Part shown: positions 52,201 to 60,826 of the stretch, in pieces | How the letters are laid out: every line of letters starts with the position of its first letter | Numbering within the stretch: position 1 is the stretch's first letter | Source of the DNA: Treponema_B putidum | GTDB taxonomy: Bacteria > Spirochaetota > Spirochaetia > Treponematales > Treponemataceae | Direction: 5' to 3' (one strand) | Length of the DNA: 64,000 nt | Assembly (NCBI RefSeq): GCF_007830595.1 | Contig: NZ_VLLD01000002.1 | Notes under the pieces: model-generated | What the model saw: only the letters and a program-made list of their open reading frames with translations | Database searches by the model: none | What the model was told of the DNA's origin: nothing | Program-made: the position numbers and the translations under genes

Positions 52201-53229
52201 TTATTGTCCCGCCGCTTTTTTTAGCAATAATGTATCGCCGGCCTTATTATGCTCACTTATAGTTTTTGTAAAAATATGCTTTCCGGTATCAGGGTCTATC
52301 AGTCTAAAATAAAAATAATCCGTACTTTCAGGATTACACGCCGCGTTTAAAGCAGTAAGGCCGGGATTGGAAATAGGCCCCGGCGGAAGACCCGCATGTA
52401 TGTAGGTATTATAAGGACTTTCAATTTCCAAATCTTCATAAAAAAGACGTTTAGGATGTTTTTTGTTTTTAATTTCGGTAATTATGTATTCAACGGTTGC
52501 ACATGATTGAAGTCCCATGTTTATTTTAAGTCTATTGGTAAAAACACTTGAAATTATGGGAGCTTCTTCAGGAAGCTGATATTCTCTTTCAATGATGCTG
52601 GCTAAAATTACTTTTTTATAAATTTCTGAAAAATCTTTAGGAAAATTCGGAATAGATGAAGTTTTTTCAAAAAAAGTTTTTATAATCATTTTTATCATCA
52701 TCTCAGGAGTGTCTTCCTCTCCGAAAAAATAGGTATCGGGATATAAAAAACCTTCGGCCGTTTTTGCGTTAATTCCGTTTTTTTCTAAAAATTCCGGATC
52801 AGTAGTTATTGCAATAAAGTCTTCAGCTTTTATAAGACCGGTATTTTCGAAAAGCTGAGCTGTTTTTTTTAGAGTTAAGCCCTCAGGAATGGTAAGTTTT
52901 TTAAGGGCTTGAGAACCTTCGGTAAGTTTATGCAAAATATCCCGTGTCGTCATTTCGGGCTTTATTTGATATGTGCCGGCTTTTATATTAAGTTTTTTAA
53001 GCCTAAGATAAGCATAAGCATAAAGCTCCGAACGTATAAGATTTTTAGCTTTTAAATCGCTTATAACCGTTTTTGCGGCAGCACCGCGGTTTACCTTAAA
53101 TGTAACAACGGATTCTAAAAATTCTAAAGGGGGATTATTCAGTCCTAAAACCAAAAATACAGTACCGGCAAAAATTAGACAGGCGGAAATACATAAAATT
53201 ATAATGATAATCTTTGATTTATTTTTCAT
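52201..53229 (-). CDS. mltG: Endolytic murein transglycosylase MltG
   Basis: Cuts nascent glycan strands at the inner membrane, setting peptidoglycan chain length. 342 residues: one N-terminal membrane segment (about 5-30), LysM-like part (AGTYQIKPEMTTRDILHKL), and the YceG catalytic domain with FLYPDTYFF, LASIIEREYQLPEEAP (catalytic Glu) and YNTYIHAGLPPGPISNPG. AAGGAA stands before the ATG. It precedes the gap to the glycosyltransferase by about 75 bases. Confidence 0.95.
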   Translation of the reverse strand: MKNKSKIIIIILCISACLIFAGTVFLVLGLNNPPLEFLESVVTFKVNRGAAAKTVISDLKAKNLIRSELYAYAYLRLKKLNIKAGTYQIKPEMTTRDILHKLTEGSQALKKLTIPEGLTLKKTAQLFENTGLIKAEDFIAITTDPEFLEKNGINAKTAEGFLYPDTYFFGEEDTPEMMIKMIIKTFFEKTSSIPNFPKDFSEIYKKVILASIIEREYQLPEEAPIISSVFTNRLKINMGLQSCATVEYIITEIKNKKHPKRLFYEDLEIESPYNTYIHAGLPPGPISNPGLTALNAACNPESTDYFYFRLIDPDTGKHIFTKTISEHNKAGDTLLLKKAAGQ

Positions 53230-53275
53230 AAAATTCCTTTTTTATTATAAATCGGTTTATAATAAAACGGTTTTA

Positions 53276-53467
53276 TTATAAACCGGTTCTTTCAAAGAAA
53301 GCCTCTGCTTCTCCTATAGTCATTTTCCTGTAAACATAAGATTCGGCAAATTCCGAAAGCCTCTCCAATACCTTAGGGATAGAATCGGCATTTTTTCTAA
53401 AATAAAGAGCCAAGTATTTTAATTCATCATCTGAAAAAATATATGACGGTAATTCGGTTTCAATCAT
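53276..53467 (-). CDS. Small conserved-looking protein, 63 residues
   Basis: Starts at ATG 53467, overlapping the stop of the beta-lactamase-fold gene (ATGA), so it is translationally coupled. The longer frame to 53527 has no ribosome site and lies inside the neighbour. The sequence is helical and acidic: IFSDDELKYLALYFRKN and IPKVLERLSEFAESYVYR. No motif is recognised. The coupling and codon usage like the neighbours make it a likely real gene. Confidence 0.65.
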   Translation of the reverse strand: MIETELPSYIFSDDELKYLALYFRKNADSIPKVLERLSEFAESYVYRKMTIGEAEAFFERTGL

Positions 53468-54426
53468 ATTAAAAACGATGCTCCTTCTTGAGCTATAAAA
53501 ATTTCGATATCGGGCGCACTGGAACAATCTCTGTACCAGTCAGCGGTCTGCTTTAGAGAAAAGACTTTTTTATCCTTATATGTAGGTTCATGATGAAAAA
53601 GAGCTATACTTTTTATATTCCAGCCGGCCGCAAAATCGATTGCAACGGAAAAAGTAGAGTGTCCCCAACCTTCTTTTAGAATTGAATCGGTAAGGGTGTA
53701 CTGAGCATCTATTATCAACATCTCTGCATCGGTATAAAATTCGGCATTTTGTTCATTACGTTCAAAATCCCGCGGACGAAGTTCAGTATCTGTAGAATAA
53801 ATTATTTTTTTCCCGTTTTCGATTATAGAATAGGCGGTACAACCTCCCGGATGACGTACTCTGTGCCAGCCTATCTTAGTATCTCCAATTTCAACATATT
53901 TTTGATCAGGCTCAATATATTTAAACTCAAAGGAAGCACCGAAGCCGTCCTCCCCAAGCATCGAAATAGGAAAATACGGGTATTTCATTTGATCTTCTAA
54001 AAATTCTTTTGCTTTTTTTCGGGTACTGTATACTATAATTTTATTTTGAGGATCGAAGGCCGGATTAAAAAAAGGAAGACCTTGAATATGATCCCAATGA
54101 AAGTGAGAAAAAAATAAATGATAGGTTCTGTTTTTTCCGTAGTCAGGCCTCTTCATTAAATCAATTCCCAACTCCCTTATTCCCGTTCCTGCATCAAAAA
54201 TCAAATGTTCACCGTCTTTGGTTTCAACCTCGACACAGGATGTATTGGAACCTATTGTACCGAAGAGCCATTTTGGAAGAGAGGCTAAAAAACGCTCCCT
54301 TGAATCCTGACTTTCGATGTCTTTTAGAGTTATCCTTTGAACTACAGCTGCAATTTTACTTTGAACTTGAGACGGTGTAAGAGGAGCCGGAAGAGACCCC
54401 CTAACACCCCAAAATTTTACAAGCAT
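53464..54426 (-). CDS. Metallo-beta-lactamase-fold hydrolase
   Basis: 320 residues. The metal site HFHWDHIQGLPFF (near residue 109), RHPGGCTAYSI, and IYSTDTELRPRD place it in the beta-lactamase fold near the RNase Z / cyclic phosphodiesterase-like group with the N-terminal signature VKFWGVRGSLP. SNTSCVEVETKDGEHLIFDA is the usual strand pair. Substrate unknown. GGAG stands before the ATG. It is coupled to the 63-residue protein. Confidence 0.9.
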   Translation of the reverse strand: MLVKFWGVRGSLPAPLTPSQVQSKIAAVVQRITLKDIESQDSRERFLASLPKWLFGTIGSNTSCVEVETKDGEHLIFDAGTGIRELGIDLMKRPDYGKNRTYHLFFSHFHWDHIQGLPFFNPAFDPQNKIIVYSTRKKAKEFLEDQMKYPYFPISMLGEDGFGASFEFKYIEPDQKYVEIGDTKIGWHRVRHPGGCTAYSIIENGKKIIYSTDTELRPRDFERNEQNAEFYTDAEMLIIDAQYTLTDSILKEGWGHSTFSVAIDFAAGWNIKSIALFHHEPTYKDKKVFSLKQTADWYRDCSSAPDIEIFIAQEGASFLI

Positions 54427-54455
54427 AAATACTCCAAAAATTCTTCCTTAAAATT

Positions 54456-54902
54456 TTACTCTACTCTTCGTTTAATACAAGGTTCAGCTTTTCTCCTTGT
54501 AAGAATCTTTTCAATTTTTTCGGCAGAATAAAATTCACCCTTTCCCATACCGGGACAGTATCGGGCATTTATATCCCACATATCCTTTGAACTTAAAATC
54601 GAATTCCAAAACGGAAAATCCGAACATTGTCTAGGTCTGGCAGTATAAGCCTTACATCCCTGATCCCAAAGTATACAGTCATAATTGGATTTTTCTTTTA
54701 AGGATAGGTACTCAAAACCGTCATCCTTGGGAACCCAGCGGCAATATACTTTTATAAATTCATCTTTCGGCATATAATTCCACTCTAATAATCTCGAAAG
54801 GTCATTTTCGGACAAAAACACAAATCCCGGATCAAATCGGCAACAGGCCGAACATCTTGTACATGAAAATTTTAAACCGTCTTTCCAGAATTTATTATCC
54901 AT
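54456..54902 (-). CDS. YkgJ-type cysteine cluster protein
   Basis: 148 residues in the YkgJ/PF03692 family, whose cysteines bind a zinc or iron-sulfur centre. Motifs: FSCTRCSACCRFDPG near the N-terminus, DCILWDQGCKAYTARPRQCSDFPFW and a later ARYCPGMG. The start at 54902 (MDNKFW) is chosen because a consensus promoter ends seven bases upstream; the longer frame to 54953 overlaps that promoter. Function of the family is uncertain; it has been linked to Fe-S or metal insertion. Confidence 0.88.
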   Translation of the reverse strand: MDNKFWKDGLKFSCTRCSACCRFDPGFVFLSENDLSRLLEWNYMPKDEFIKVYCRWVPKDDGFEYLSLKEKSNYDCILWDQGCKAYTARPRQCSDFPFWNSILSSKDMWDINARYCPGMGKGEFYSAEKIEKILTRRKAEPCIKRRVE

Positions 54903-54909
54903 ATCCAAT

Positions 54910-54938
54910 AGTATAAAACAAAAAAGGGATTGTTTCAA
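54910..54938 (-). promoter_or_regulatory. Promoter giving a leaderless YkgJ-type message
   Basis: On the minus strand: TTGAAA (complement of 54933-54938), 17-bp spacer, TATACT (complement of 54910-54915). Seven bases separate the -10 box from ATG 54902, so transcription should start at or next to the start codon. The -35 region overlaps the 3' arm of the tRNA terminator stem. Confidence 0.65.
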
Positions 54939-54972
54939 GCTCTTTTTTATCAAAAGATTTAAAACAATCCCT
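54916..54972 (-). terminator. Terminator of the tRNA-Thr/Tyr transcript
   Basis: On the minus strand AGGGATTGTTT (54962-54972) pairs with AAACAATCCCT (54925-54935) across a 26-base loop, an 11-bp perfect stem, followed by TTTTTGTTTT (54915-54924 and on). This is a fair rho-independent terminator, starting five bases after tRNA-Tyr. Confidence 0.65.
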
Positions 54973-54976
54973 AAAA

Positions 54977-55058
54977 TGGGGAGTCAAGGATTCGGACCTT
55001 GGAAGGCATAGCCAACAGATTTACAGTCTGCCCCCTTTGACCGCTCGGGAAACTCCCC
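54977..55058 (-). tRNA. tRNA-Tyr(GUA)
   Basis: 82 bases, class II tRNA. Acceptor GGGGAGT/ACTCCCC with discriminator A; anticodon loop CTGTAAA (anticodon GTA) on stem GCAGA/TCTGT; a long variable arm; T arm with GGTCCGAATCC. CCA is not encoded. It is the second gene of a two-tRNA transcript. Confidence 0.97.
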
Positions 55059-55064
55059 ATAAAA

Positions 55065-55139
55065 AGCCAACTTAGGGATTCGAACCCTAGACCCCGAGAT
55101 TACAAATCACGTGCTCTGGACCAGCTGAGCTAAGTTGGC
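55065..55139 (-). tRNA. tRNA-Thr(UGU)
   Basis: 75 bases. Acceptor GCCAACT/AGTTGGC with discriminator T; D arm with AGCTCAGCTGGTC; anticodon loop TTTGTAA (anticodon TGT); T arm TAGGGTTCGAATCCCTA. CCA is not encoded. It lies first in the pair, six bases before tRNA-Tyr. Confidence 0.97.
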
Positions 55140-55155
55140 ATAGACAACGAAGAAG

Positions 55156-55184
55156 ACTTTACTCTATATACCGAATTTTGTCAA
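55156..55184 (-). promoter_or_regulatory. Promoter of the tRNA-Thr/Tyr pair
   Basis: On the minus strand: TTGACA (complement of 55179-55184), 17-bp spacer, TAAAGT (complement of 55156-55161). The predicted start site lies about ten bases before tRNA-Thr. Confidence 0.65.
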
Positions 55185-55279
55185 TAGGTTTTAACTGGTT
55201 TTAATGGATTTTAAAGGAAATTTTTAAGATAATTTTGAGTACGGTTATCAAAAACTAAGGTTTTTAAAGCTTTTCTGAT

Positions 55280-55882
55280 TTAATTTTTTATAAATTTGAT
55301 TTCCCCATCGGAACCGGCATATAAAAGGTATTCCGTATCCGGCCTAAAATTACGTAAACTTACGGTTTTTATATTTACATATGAAAAAACTTTTAAAAGA
55401 TAGGGCGAAAACATAGTATACTTATATAGCGTTTTTATAAGAGACTTCTCTTCATCCGAAAAAAAAGAATAATCGTAAATTGCAGGATACCCCTTTCGGT
55501 TATAGTAATCGAAAAGTTTTACGCCGGTACCGTACTTTGATTCATTAGAAAAAAGCCGATACGGAAATACTACTGAACCTGATTTAAAAGTAAAAACTAC
55601 ACATTCAAGATTAAGCTCCCATCCGTGCCAAGCTCTTTCATAGCTGTTTATAAGATATCCTCTCGGAGTAAAAAAAGAAATAACGGCACTGACTGTCTCG
55701 GTATTTTGTCCGAATGTTTTTATTACCGTTCCCGTATTATGAATATCTAAATTTGATTTGGAAAGCTTTTGCTTGATATAGCCTAGTTTATAATTATAAA
55801 AACTTACCGACCCAAAAATTATAAAAAACAGGGATGAGACGGATAAAAAAATAATTAAAAATCTTTTTTTTCTCTTTAACAA
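55280..55882 (-). CDS. Membrane-anchored protein of unknown function
   Basis: 200 residues: a basic N-terminus and one membrane segment (FLIIFLSVSSLFFIIFGSV), then an exported domain. The domain has strands such as ISFFTPRGYLINSYERAWHG and LLYAGSDGEIKFI and no recognised motif. It starts at TTG 55882 with AAGGA seven bases upstream; this ribosome site is in the last codons of ligA, so it is co-transcribed with ligA. Treponema-type hypothetical protein. Confidence 0.65.
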   Translation of the reverse strand: MLKRKKRFLIIFLSVSSLFFIIFGSVSFYNYKLGYIKQKLSKSNLDIHNTGTVIKTFGQNTETVSAVISFFTPRGYLINSYERAWHGWELNLECVVFTFKSGSVVFPYRLFSNESKYGTGVKLFDYYNRKGYPAIYDYSFFSDEEKSLIKTLYKYTMFSPYLLKVFSYVNIKTVSLRNFRPDTEYLLYAGSDGEIKFIKN

Positions 55883-55884
55883 GG

Positions 55885-57846
55885 CTATTCCTTCCCAATA
55901 AGTTTTAAAAAAGCCTCTTCGGTTATGATAGCGGTTCCTAATTCTTGGGCTTTTTTGTTTTTAGATGAACCGGAATCAGGCGTATTGGTTACAAGATAAC
56001 TTAAGCCCTTTATAACAGAGGATTTTACCGTTCCGCCCTTTTCCTTCACCAAGGCTTCAGCCTGAGACCTTTTCATCGTGTTAAGTTCTCCTGTAAAGCA
56101 AAAACTCATACCCTTTAAAACGGCACCTTCTTCTGAGGTAAGCGGAAGTTTAATTTTTATAAACCCCTTATCTATCAATCCTGTCATTTCATCTTTTAAG
56201 ACTGAAAGATTGGTTACCAAAGTATGGGAGAGGACTTGACCGAACTGGTAGACATTTGCAAAGTCGGCTTCCGAGGCTGCAAGGATTTTATCCAAATCAT
56301 CAAAACCCGCTTCTTCAAGCTTTTCGACCATTGTTTCACCGATTCCCTCAATATCGAAGCCGGCAATAAATTCAGTTAAACTTATTTCTTTTTTGGAATG
56401 GAGAGCCTTATAGACCTTTTCTGCAGAGAGCTTTCCCATACGGTCTAAGCCTGCTAATTCTTCGACAGTGAGGGTATATAAATCGGTGATTGAATTAACC
56501 CGTCCCATCTCAAAAAGCCTTTTTATGAGGGTAATACCGAAATCCCTTATGTCAAGAACGCTTATCCATTTTTCGATTCGGTGATGAATAAGTTTAGGAC
56601 AGCTCATATTAGGACAATAAAGCCTTGATCCCTCATTAGTAAGAGGGGTTCCGCAGACGGAACAGACTGCAGGATATTCTATTTCTTTAACATCCTGAGG
56701 ATTTTCTACAAGGGCTTCTATCTTAGGAATTATCTCTCCCCTCTTGGTTACCACTACCCTGCTTCCTATTTTCAAGTTTAAAGCCTTGATTATGTTCGGG
56801 TTTGCAAGGCTCGCTCTTTTTACCGTAGTACCGGCAATGCGTACAGGCTCGATAAGGGCTATGGGCGTATAGGTAGCCCCCGATTCGCTCCATTCGATTT
56901 CTTTTAGAACGGTAATAGCTTCTTCCAAGCTGAATTTAAAGGCTATTTGTTTTTCGGGGCGGGCTCTTTTCATGTCATCAGGATCGATTGTATCGTTTTT
57001 GATTACGAGGCCGTCTATGTCATAGTCCAATGAAGGGCGGATATCCATAACATGAGCCCTATATTCTATTACCTCATCAATGCTTTTACAGTATTTTACT
57101 TCAACACAATTAAAACCCGCTTCTTTAAGCCAGATGAGTTTTTCGGACTCGGTTTTAAAGGGAGCTTCTCCTGTAAAGGGACTTCCTATACTTCCTTGAA
57201 CGGCATCATAGGCAAAGAGGTTTAGGTGCTCGCACAATTCTCCGTTCTTTTTTTTCATAAGCCCGTTTGCGGCATTTCGGCAATTGGCCTTATCCTTAAA
57301 GTACTTTTGATGAACGGAACGGAGCATTATAACCTCGCACCTTATTCCGCCCGAAAATGCTTTCGCTCCATCGGCGGCATGTCCCATATTTACAGTAATG
57401 TCTTTTATCAGCCCTTTCATTTTGAGCACATTCTCGGTTATATCATCCCCGATTTTTCCGTCGCCTCTGGTAACGGCACGCACGAACTGCCCTTCTTCGT
57501 ATTGAAGTTCAAGGCTTGCTCCGTCCATTTTATATTGCACGATATATTCTTTAAAGGGCATCTTTAAGGCCCAAGCTTCAAAGGAAGGCGGATCGGCAGC
57601 CTTTTCCTGACTTCCCATAGGAATAATGTGCTCAGATTTTGCAAAGCCCTCGGTCGATTCCAGCGGAACCGTAAAAAAAAGTTTATTTTGAGGGTCTAAG
57701 GATTTTAATTCATCCCAAAGAGCATCGAATTCCGCATCCGAAATTTCAGGCTGGGCATTATAATAAAGGTCTTGATGTTTTTTTATGGTCTTTTCAAGGT
57801 CTAAAATTTTTTTTTCTTTTTCTGGTAACATAACTGTTTTCAGCAT
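55885..57846 (-). CDS. ligA: NAD-dependent DNA ligase
   Basis: Seals nicks using NAD+. 653 residues with domain Ia (YYNAQPEISDAEFDALWDEL), the adenylated lysine in VQYKMDGAS (K106), the OB domain (RIAGTTVKRASLANPN), a four-cysteine zinc finger (CSVCGTPL, CPNMSCPK), helix-hairpin-helix repeats (MGKLSAEKVYKAL) and a C-terminal BRCT domain (MSFCFTGELNTMKRSQAEAL). The motif is YKMDG instead of the commoner KIDG, so the family is somewhat divergent. The start may be 57846 or the Met codon at 57831; neither has a clear ribosome site. Confidence 0.96.
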   Translation of the reverse strand: MLKTVMLPEKEKKILDLEKTIKKHQDLYYNAQPEISDAEFDALWDELKSLDPQNKLFFTVPLESTEGFAKSEHIIPMGSQEKAADPPSFEAWALKMPFKEYIVQYKMDGASLELQYEEGQFVRAVTRGDGKIGDDITENVLKMKGLIKDITVNMGHAADGAKAFSGGIRCEVIMLRSVHQKYFKDKANCRNAANGLMKKKNGELCEHLNLFAYDAVQGSIGSPFTGEAPFKTESEKLIWLKEAGFNCVEVKYCKSIDEVIEYRAHVMDIRPSLDYDIDGLVIKNDTIDPDDMKRARPEKQIAFKFSLEEAITVLKEIEWSESGATYTPIALIEPVRIAGTTVKRASLANPNIIKALNLKIGSRVVVTKRGEIIPKIEALVENPQDVKEIEYPAVCSVCGTPLTNEGSRLYCPNMSCPKLIHHRIEKWISVLDIRDFGITLIKRLFEMGRVNSITDLYTLTVEELAGLDRMGKLSAEKVYKALHSKKEISLTEFIAGFDIEGIGETMVEKLEEAGFDDLDKILAASEADFANVYQFGQVLSHTLVTNLSVLKDEMTGLIDKGFIKIKLPLTSEEGAVLKGMSFCFTGELNTMKRSQAEALVKEKGGTVKSSVIKGLSYLVTNTPDSGSSKNKKAQELGTAIITEEAFLKLIGKE

Positions 57847-57969
57847 AGCATAAATTTAAGAATTATAAAAGATGTAGATACCGATATTTTAAACTCCCCA
57901 AGAATGTAAAAATTTTTGATATGTAAAAATAAAGTATAATTTAATATAGATTGCCAATTTTCCATTTTT

Positions 57970-59022
57970 GTGATATATTGTGAAAAGATGATGGAATTAA
58001 AAAATAGGCTTGAACATATAGAAAAAACTCTCGATTGTTTTTTGCCTGAAAAAATAACTTCTTCGTGGATTTCTCAAAGTTTCGGCGAATTAGCTTACGG
58101 CTTGCCGGACGGCTTTTTTTTGAATATCATCAATCCTGTAAGGGATTTGGTAAAACGCGGAGGAAAAAGGTGGAGGCCCCTTCTATGCGTTCTTTCATGC
58201 GAACTTGCAGAAGGCGATCCCGAAAGAGCCTACCCCCTTACCCCCCTCATCGAATTTTGTCATACGGCAAGCCTCGTCCATGACGATATAGAGGATAAAT
58301 CCGATACCCGCAGAGGGGCTCCCGCGGCTCACATAAAATACGGGCTTGATACGGCTTTAAATTCCGCCTCATGGCTTTATTTTGAAGCCCTTAATCCCCT
58401 GATAAATTATGAAGTTTCAGAATCCGTAAGGGCCGAAATATACTCGCTTTACTCGCAAAATTTAAGAAGGCTCCATTTAGGGCAGTCTATGGACATAGGC
58501 TGGCATTCAAATCCCGATATAATTCCGTCAGTCGACGAATACATAACTATGATAAGCCTAAAAACGGGCTCTCTTGCAAAGTTGGCAGGAGAATTAGGCT
58601 TTATAGCTGCCGGTAAACCTATAAATGAGGTTATAGAATACGGAAAACTTATGACCGATATGGGTATAGGTTTTCAGATCTTAGATGATGTAAAAAATAT
58701 TACCGAAGGCAACACCGGTAAAAGGCGGGGCGATGACATAGTTGAAGGCAAAAAAAGCCTTCCTCTAATTTTTTATACGGAAGAAAATCCTAAAGGTGCC
58801 GAAAAAATAAAGCTTTTATTTAAACAGGCTGCAAAGGAAGGCATAGAATCTCCAGCAGTCGAAGCCTCGATTTCGGCTATTTGTTCTTCAAAGGCTGTAA
58901 AAAGGGCAGAAGATTACGGCAAAAAGATTGTAGAAGCTTCATTGATAAAGCTTCAAAATAATTACAAACAAAACGAAGCAAAAGAACTTATCTTCGATTT
59001 GTTTAACACGATATTGAGGTAG
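57970..59022 (+). CDS. Polyprenyl (isoprenyl) diphosphate synthase
   Basis: Condenses isopentenyl diphosphate units into a polyprenyl diphosphate. 350 residues. The first Asp-rich motif is HDDIEDKSDTRRG (near residue 95), the substrate segment is VKRGGKRWRPLLCVL, and the second motif is QILDDVKNITEG, which lacks the last Asp of DDxxD. The GTG at 57970 and the ATG pair near 57988 are both possible starts; neither has a clear ribosome site. It heads a four-gene plus-strand unit. Product chain length cannot be read with confidence. Confidence 0.9.
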   Translation: MIYCEKMMELKNRLEHIEKTLDCFLPEKITSSWISQSFGELAYGLPDGFFLNIINPVRDLVKRGGKRWRPLLCVLSCELAEGDPERAYPLTPLIEFCHTASLVHDDIEDKSDTRRGAPAAHIKYGLDTALNSASWLYFEALNPLINYEVSESVRAEIYSLYSQNLRRLHLGQSMDIGWHSNPDIIPSVDEYITMISLKTGSLAKLAGELGFIAAGKPINEVIEYGKLMTDMGIGFQILDDVKNITEGNTGKRRGDDIVEGKKSLPLIFYTEENPKGAEKIKLLFKQAAKEGIESPAVEASISAICSSKAVKRAEDYGKKIVEASLIKLQNNYKQNEAKELIFDLFNTILR

Positions 59023-59025
59023 AAA

Positions 59026-59550
59026 ATGCAAGAATCGGCTCAATTTTTTAACGATACGGGAGTGAGCATGTCTATGCAGGGCTTTCACAATGAAGCTATA
59101 GCCTGCTTAAAAAAAGGGCTTGCCCTTGAACCCGATAACAGCCTGATGTGGCTCAACCTAGGTTTGAGCTACTATGCCGCTAAAAGACAAAACGACAGTA
59201 AGTTTGCCCTTTTTCAATCCTTAAAATACAATCCCTATGAGGCTGACGCTTGGGATTCATTAGGGCTTGTTTTATTTGAAACGGGAGACATCGATCAGGC
59301 AGAAAGAGCTTTTGAAAGTGCTATAAAATTGGAGCCCGAAAACGGAAGGGTTTGGAATAATTACGGAACGGTTTTGTTTAATAAGGAAAACTATAGGGCT
59401 GCACGGAGAGCCTTTGAATCGGCCGTTACACTTGACCCTGAAATGGGGGATGCGGTTTTTAACTTGCGTGATACATATCTTGAATTGGGAATGAACGATT
59501 TGGCCGAAAGATGCAATAAAATTTTAAAAGAGATGGATTATCAAGAATAA
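59026..59550 (+). CDS. TPR-repeat protein
   Basis: 174 residues made up of about four tetratricopeptide repeats: GFHNEAIACLKKGLALEPDN, NLGLSYYAAKRQNDSKFAL, ALVLFETGDIDQAERAFESA-like, and NYGTVLFNKENYRAARRAFE. No signal peptide, so probably cytoplasmic. It starts three bases after the polyprenyl synthase stop and ends three bases before the YmdB-like gene; the operon position suggests shared regulation more than shared biochemistry. Confidence 0.85.
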   Translation: MQESAQFFNDTGVSMSMQGFHNEAIACLKKGLALEPDNSLMWLNLGLSYYAAKRQNDSKFALFQSLKYNPYEADAWDSLGLVLFETGDIDQAERAFESAIKLEPENGRVWNNYGTVLFNKENYRAARRAFESAVTLDPEMGDAVFNLRDTYLELGMNDLAERCNKILKEMDYQE

Positions 59551-59553
59551 ATA

Positions 59554-60357
59554 ATGAATATTTTATATATTGCCGAGATTACAGGCAAGGCCGGTGTATG
59601 GCTTGTAAAAACACAACTTTCAAATTTAAAAGAAAAATACAAGGCCGATTTTGTTATTGCTAATGCAAATTCGGCTACAGGCTCGGGAGGGCTTGGAAAA
59701 CAGCATGCCGTCTACTTAAAAAAATTAGGCATCGACTGTATCACTTCAGGAGATTTAATCTTTCAAAAAAAAGACCTTGTGGATGACCTTCCTAAAACAC
59801 CCCATGTTTTACGTCCTTTTAATTTGCCGTCGGAATCTCCCGGTAATGGGTGGAAGATTTTCAATTTAAAGCCGAACAAGAAAATAGCCGTCATTTCAGC
59901 CATAGGCAGAATAGGGCATCATAAAATAATGGCTGAAAATCCATTTACTGAAACCGAAAAACTTGTTTCCCGATTAAAAGAAGAATCGGACATAATCTTT
60001 TTAGACTTTTCCTCTTTTGCAACTGCCGAAAAACAGGCACTTGGCTTTTTACTTTCAGGTAAGATTTCAGCCATAATCGGCTCAGGAACAAGGGTGCAAA
60101 CAGCCGATGAGTGTATTTTAGAAAATAAAACCGCTTATATAACGGATGCAGGCAGAACAGGAAGCCTTAATTCGGTCGGCGGATACGCAATTGAAGATAA
60201 GATAAGAGAGTACCGCACCTGCCTTCCCGATTTCGGAAAAGACGCTTGGGCACGCCCCGTTCTTCAAGGCGTTTTTGTCAAAACCGATGATAAGGGAAAA
60301 GCGATAGAAATAAAAAGAATTTTTGAGGAGTCGGAACTTTGCAAAGACACGGAATAG
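59554..60357 (+). CDS. YmdB-family protein that has lost its metal ligands
   Basis: The length (267) and the phrases RVQTADECILENKTAYITDAG and VLRPFNLPSESPGNG place it in the YmdB/TIGR00282 calcineurin-like phosphodiesterase family. Aligned from memory with B. subtilis YmdB, the metal-binding positions are altered: Asp8 to Glu8 (YIAEITG), the NGEN motif to NANS, GNH to GDL, DFHAEAT to DFSSFAT and GTHTHVQT to GSGTRVQT. It is therefore probably not a phosphodiesterase and may have a binding or regulatory role. Its 3' end overlaps rseC by 19 bases. Confidence 0.8.
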   Translation: MNILYIAEITGKAGVWLVKTQLSNLKEKYKADFVIANANSATGSGGLGKQHAVYLKKLGIDCITSGDLIFQKKDLVDDLPKTPHVLRPFNLPSESPGNGWKIFNLKPNKKIAVISAIGRIGHHKIMAENPFTETEKLVSRLKEESDIIFLDFSSFATAEKQALGFLLSGKISAIIGSGTRVQTADECILENKTAYITDAGRTGSLNSVGGYAIEDKIREYRTCLPDFGKDAWARPVLQGVFVKTDDKGKAIEIKRIFEESELCKDTE

Positions 60358-60824
60358 TTACGTCAGTTTGGACTGATAAAAACAATGTAGAAAAGATAAA
60401 CATAGATTTGGATAATTCAAAAACCGAAAACGCCTGTTCCATAAAACAAAAAGATTGCTACACAGTAAAAAGCTGTGCAACCTGCGGAGGCTGCGGTTTT
60501 GCCGGCAAAAATAAGGAAAAGGGGCTTTTTGCTGTCAGCGGAAATAAGATTACGGCCTTAAACAATAGCGGGAAAAATTTAAAAAAAGGAGACTTAGTTA
60601 TTGTAGAAATTAAGGAATCCCAAACAAGAATTCAAACCATTTCTTCGGTTATTCTTCCAATACTTTTAGCCTTTGTTTTCAGTTTGAGTTCCTACTTTAT
60701 TTTTTATACCGAAAAAGCCGTTGTAGGAGGCCTTTTTTTAGGGCTTTTAACGGGAAGTGCCCTAGCCTTTTTATTAAAAAATAAAATGGGAGATAAGGCA
60801 CTGCCTCAAGTGATAAGCGGTTAA
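60339..60824 (+). CDS. rseC: RseC/MucC-family membrane protein
   Basis: Family linked to SoxR reduction and sigma-E regulation, often near Rnf-type electron-transport genes. 161 residues: N-terminal basic part, a cysteine-rich segment CATCGGCGFAGK (near residue 46), then two membrane helices (about 100-120 and 126-146). The start is TTG 60339, with GAGGAG eight bases upstream, inside the end of the YmdB-like gene. It closes the plus-strand unit and is two bases from the convergent gene's stop. Confidence 0.88.
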   Translation: MQRHGIVTSVWTDKNNVEKINIDLDNSKTENACSIKQKDCYTVKSCATCGGCGFAGKNKEKGLFAVSGNKITALNNSGKNLKKGDLVIVEIKESQTRIQTISSVILPILLAFVFSLSSYFIFYTEKAVVGGLFLGLLTGSALAFLLKNKMGDKALPQVISG

Positions 60825-60826
60825 TT

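Noticed and set aside
57935..57940. TATAAT before the polyprenyl synthase gene
   Set aside because: A perfect -10 but no acceptable -35 at 16-18 bp, so I did not list a promoter.
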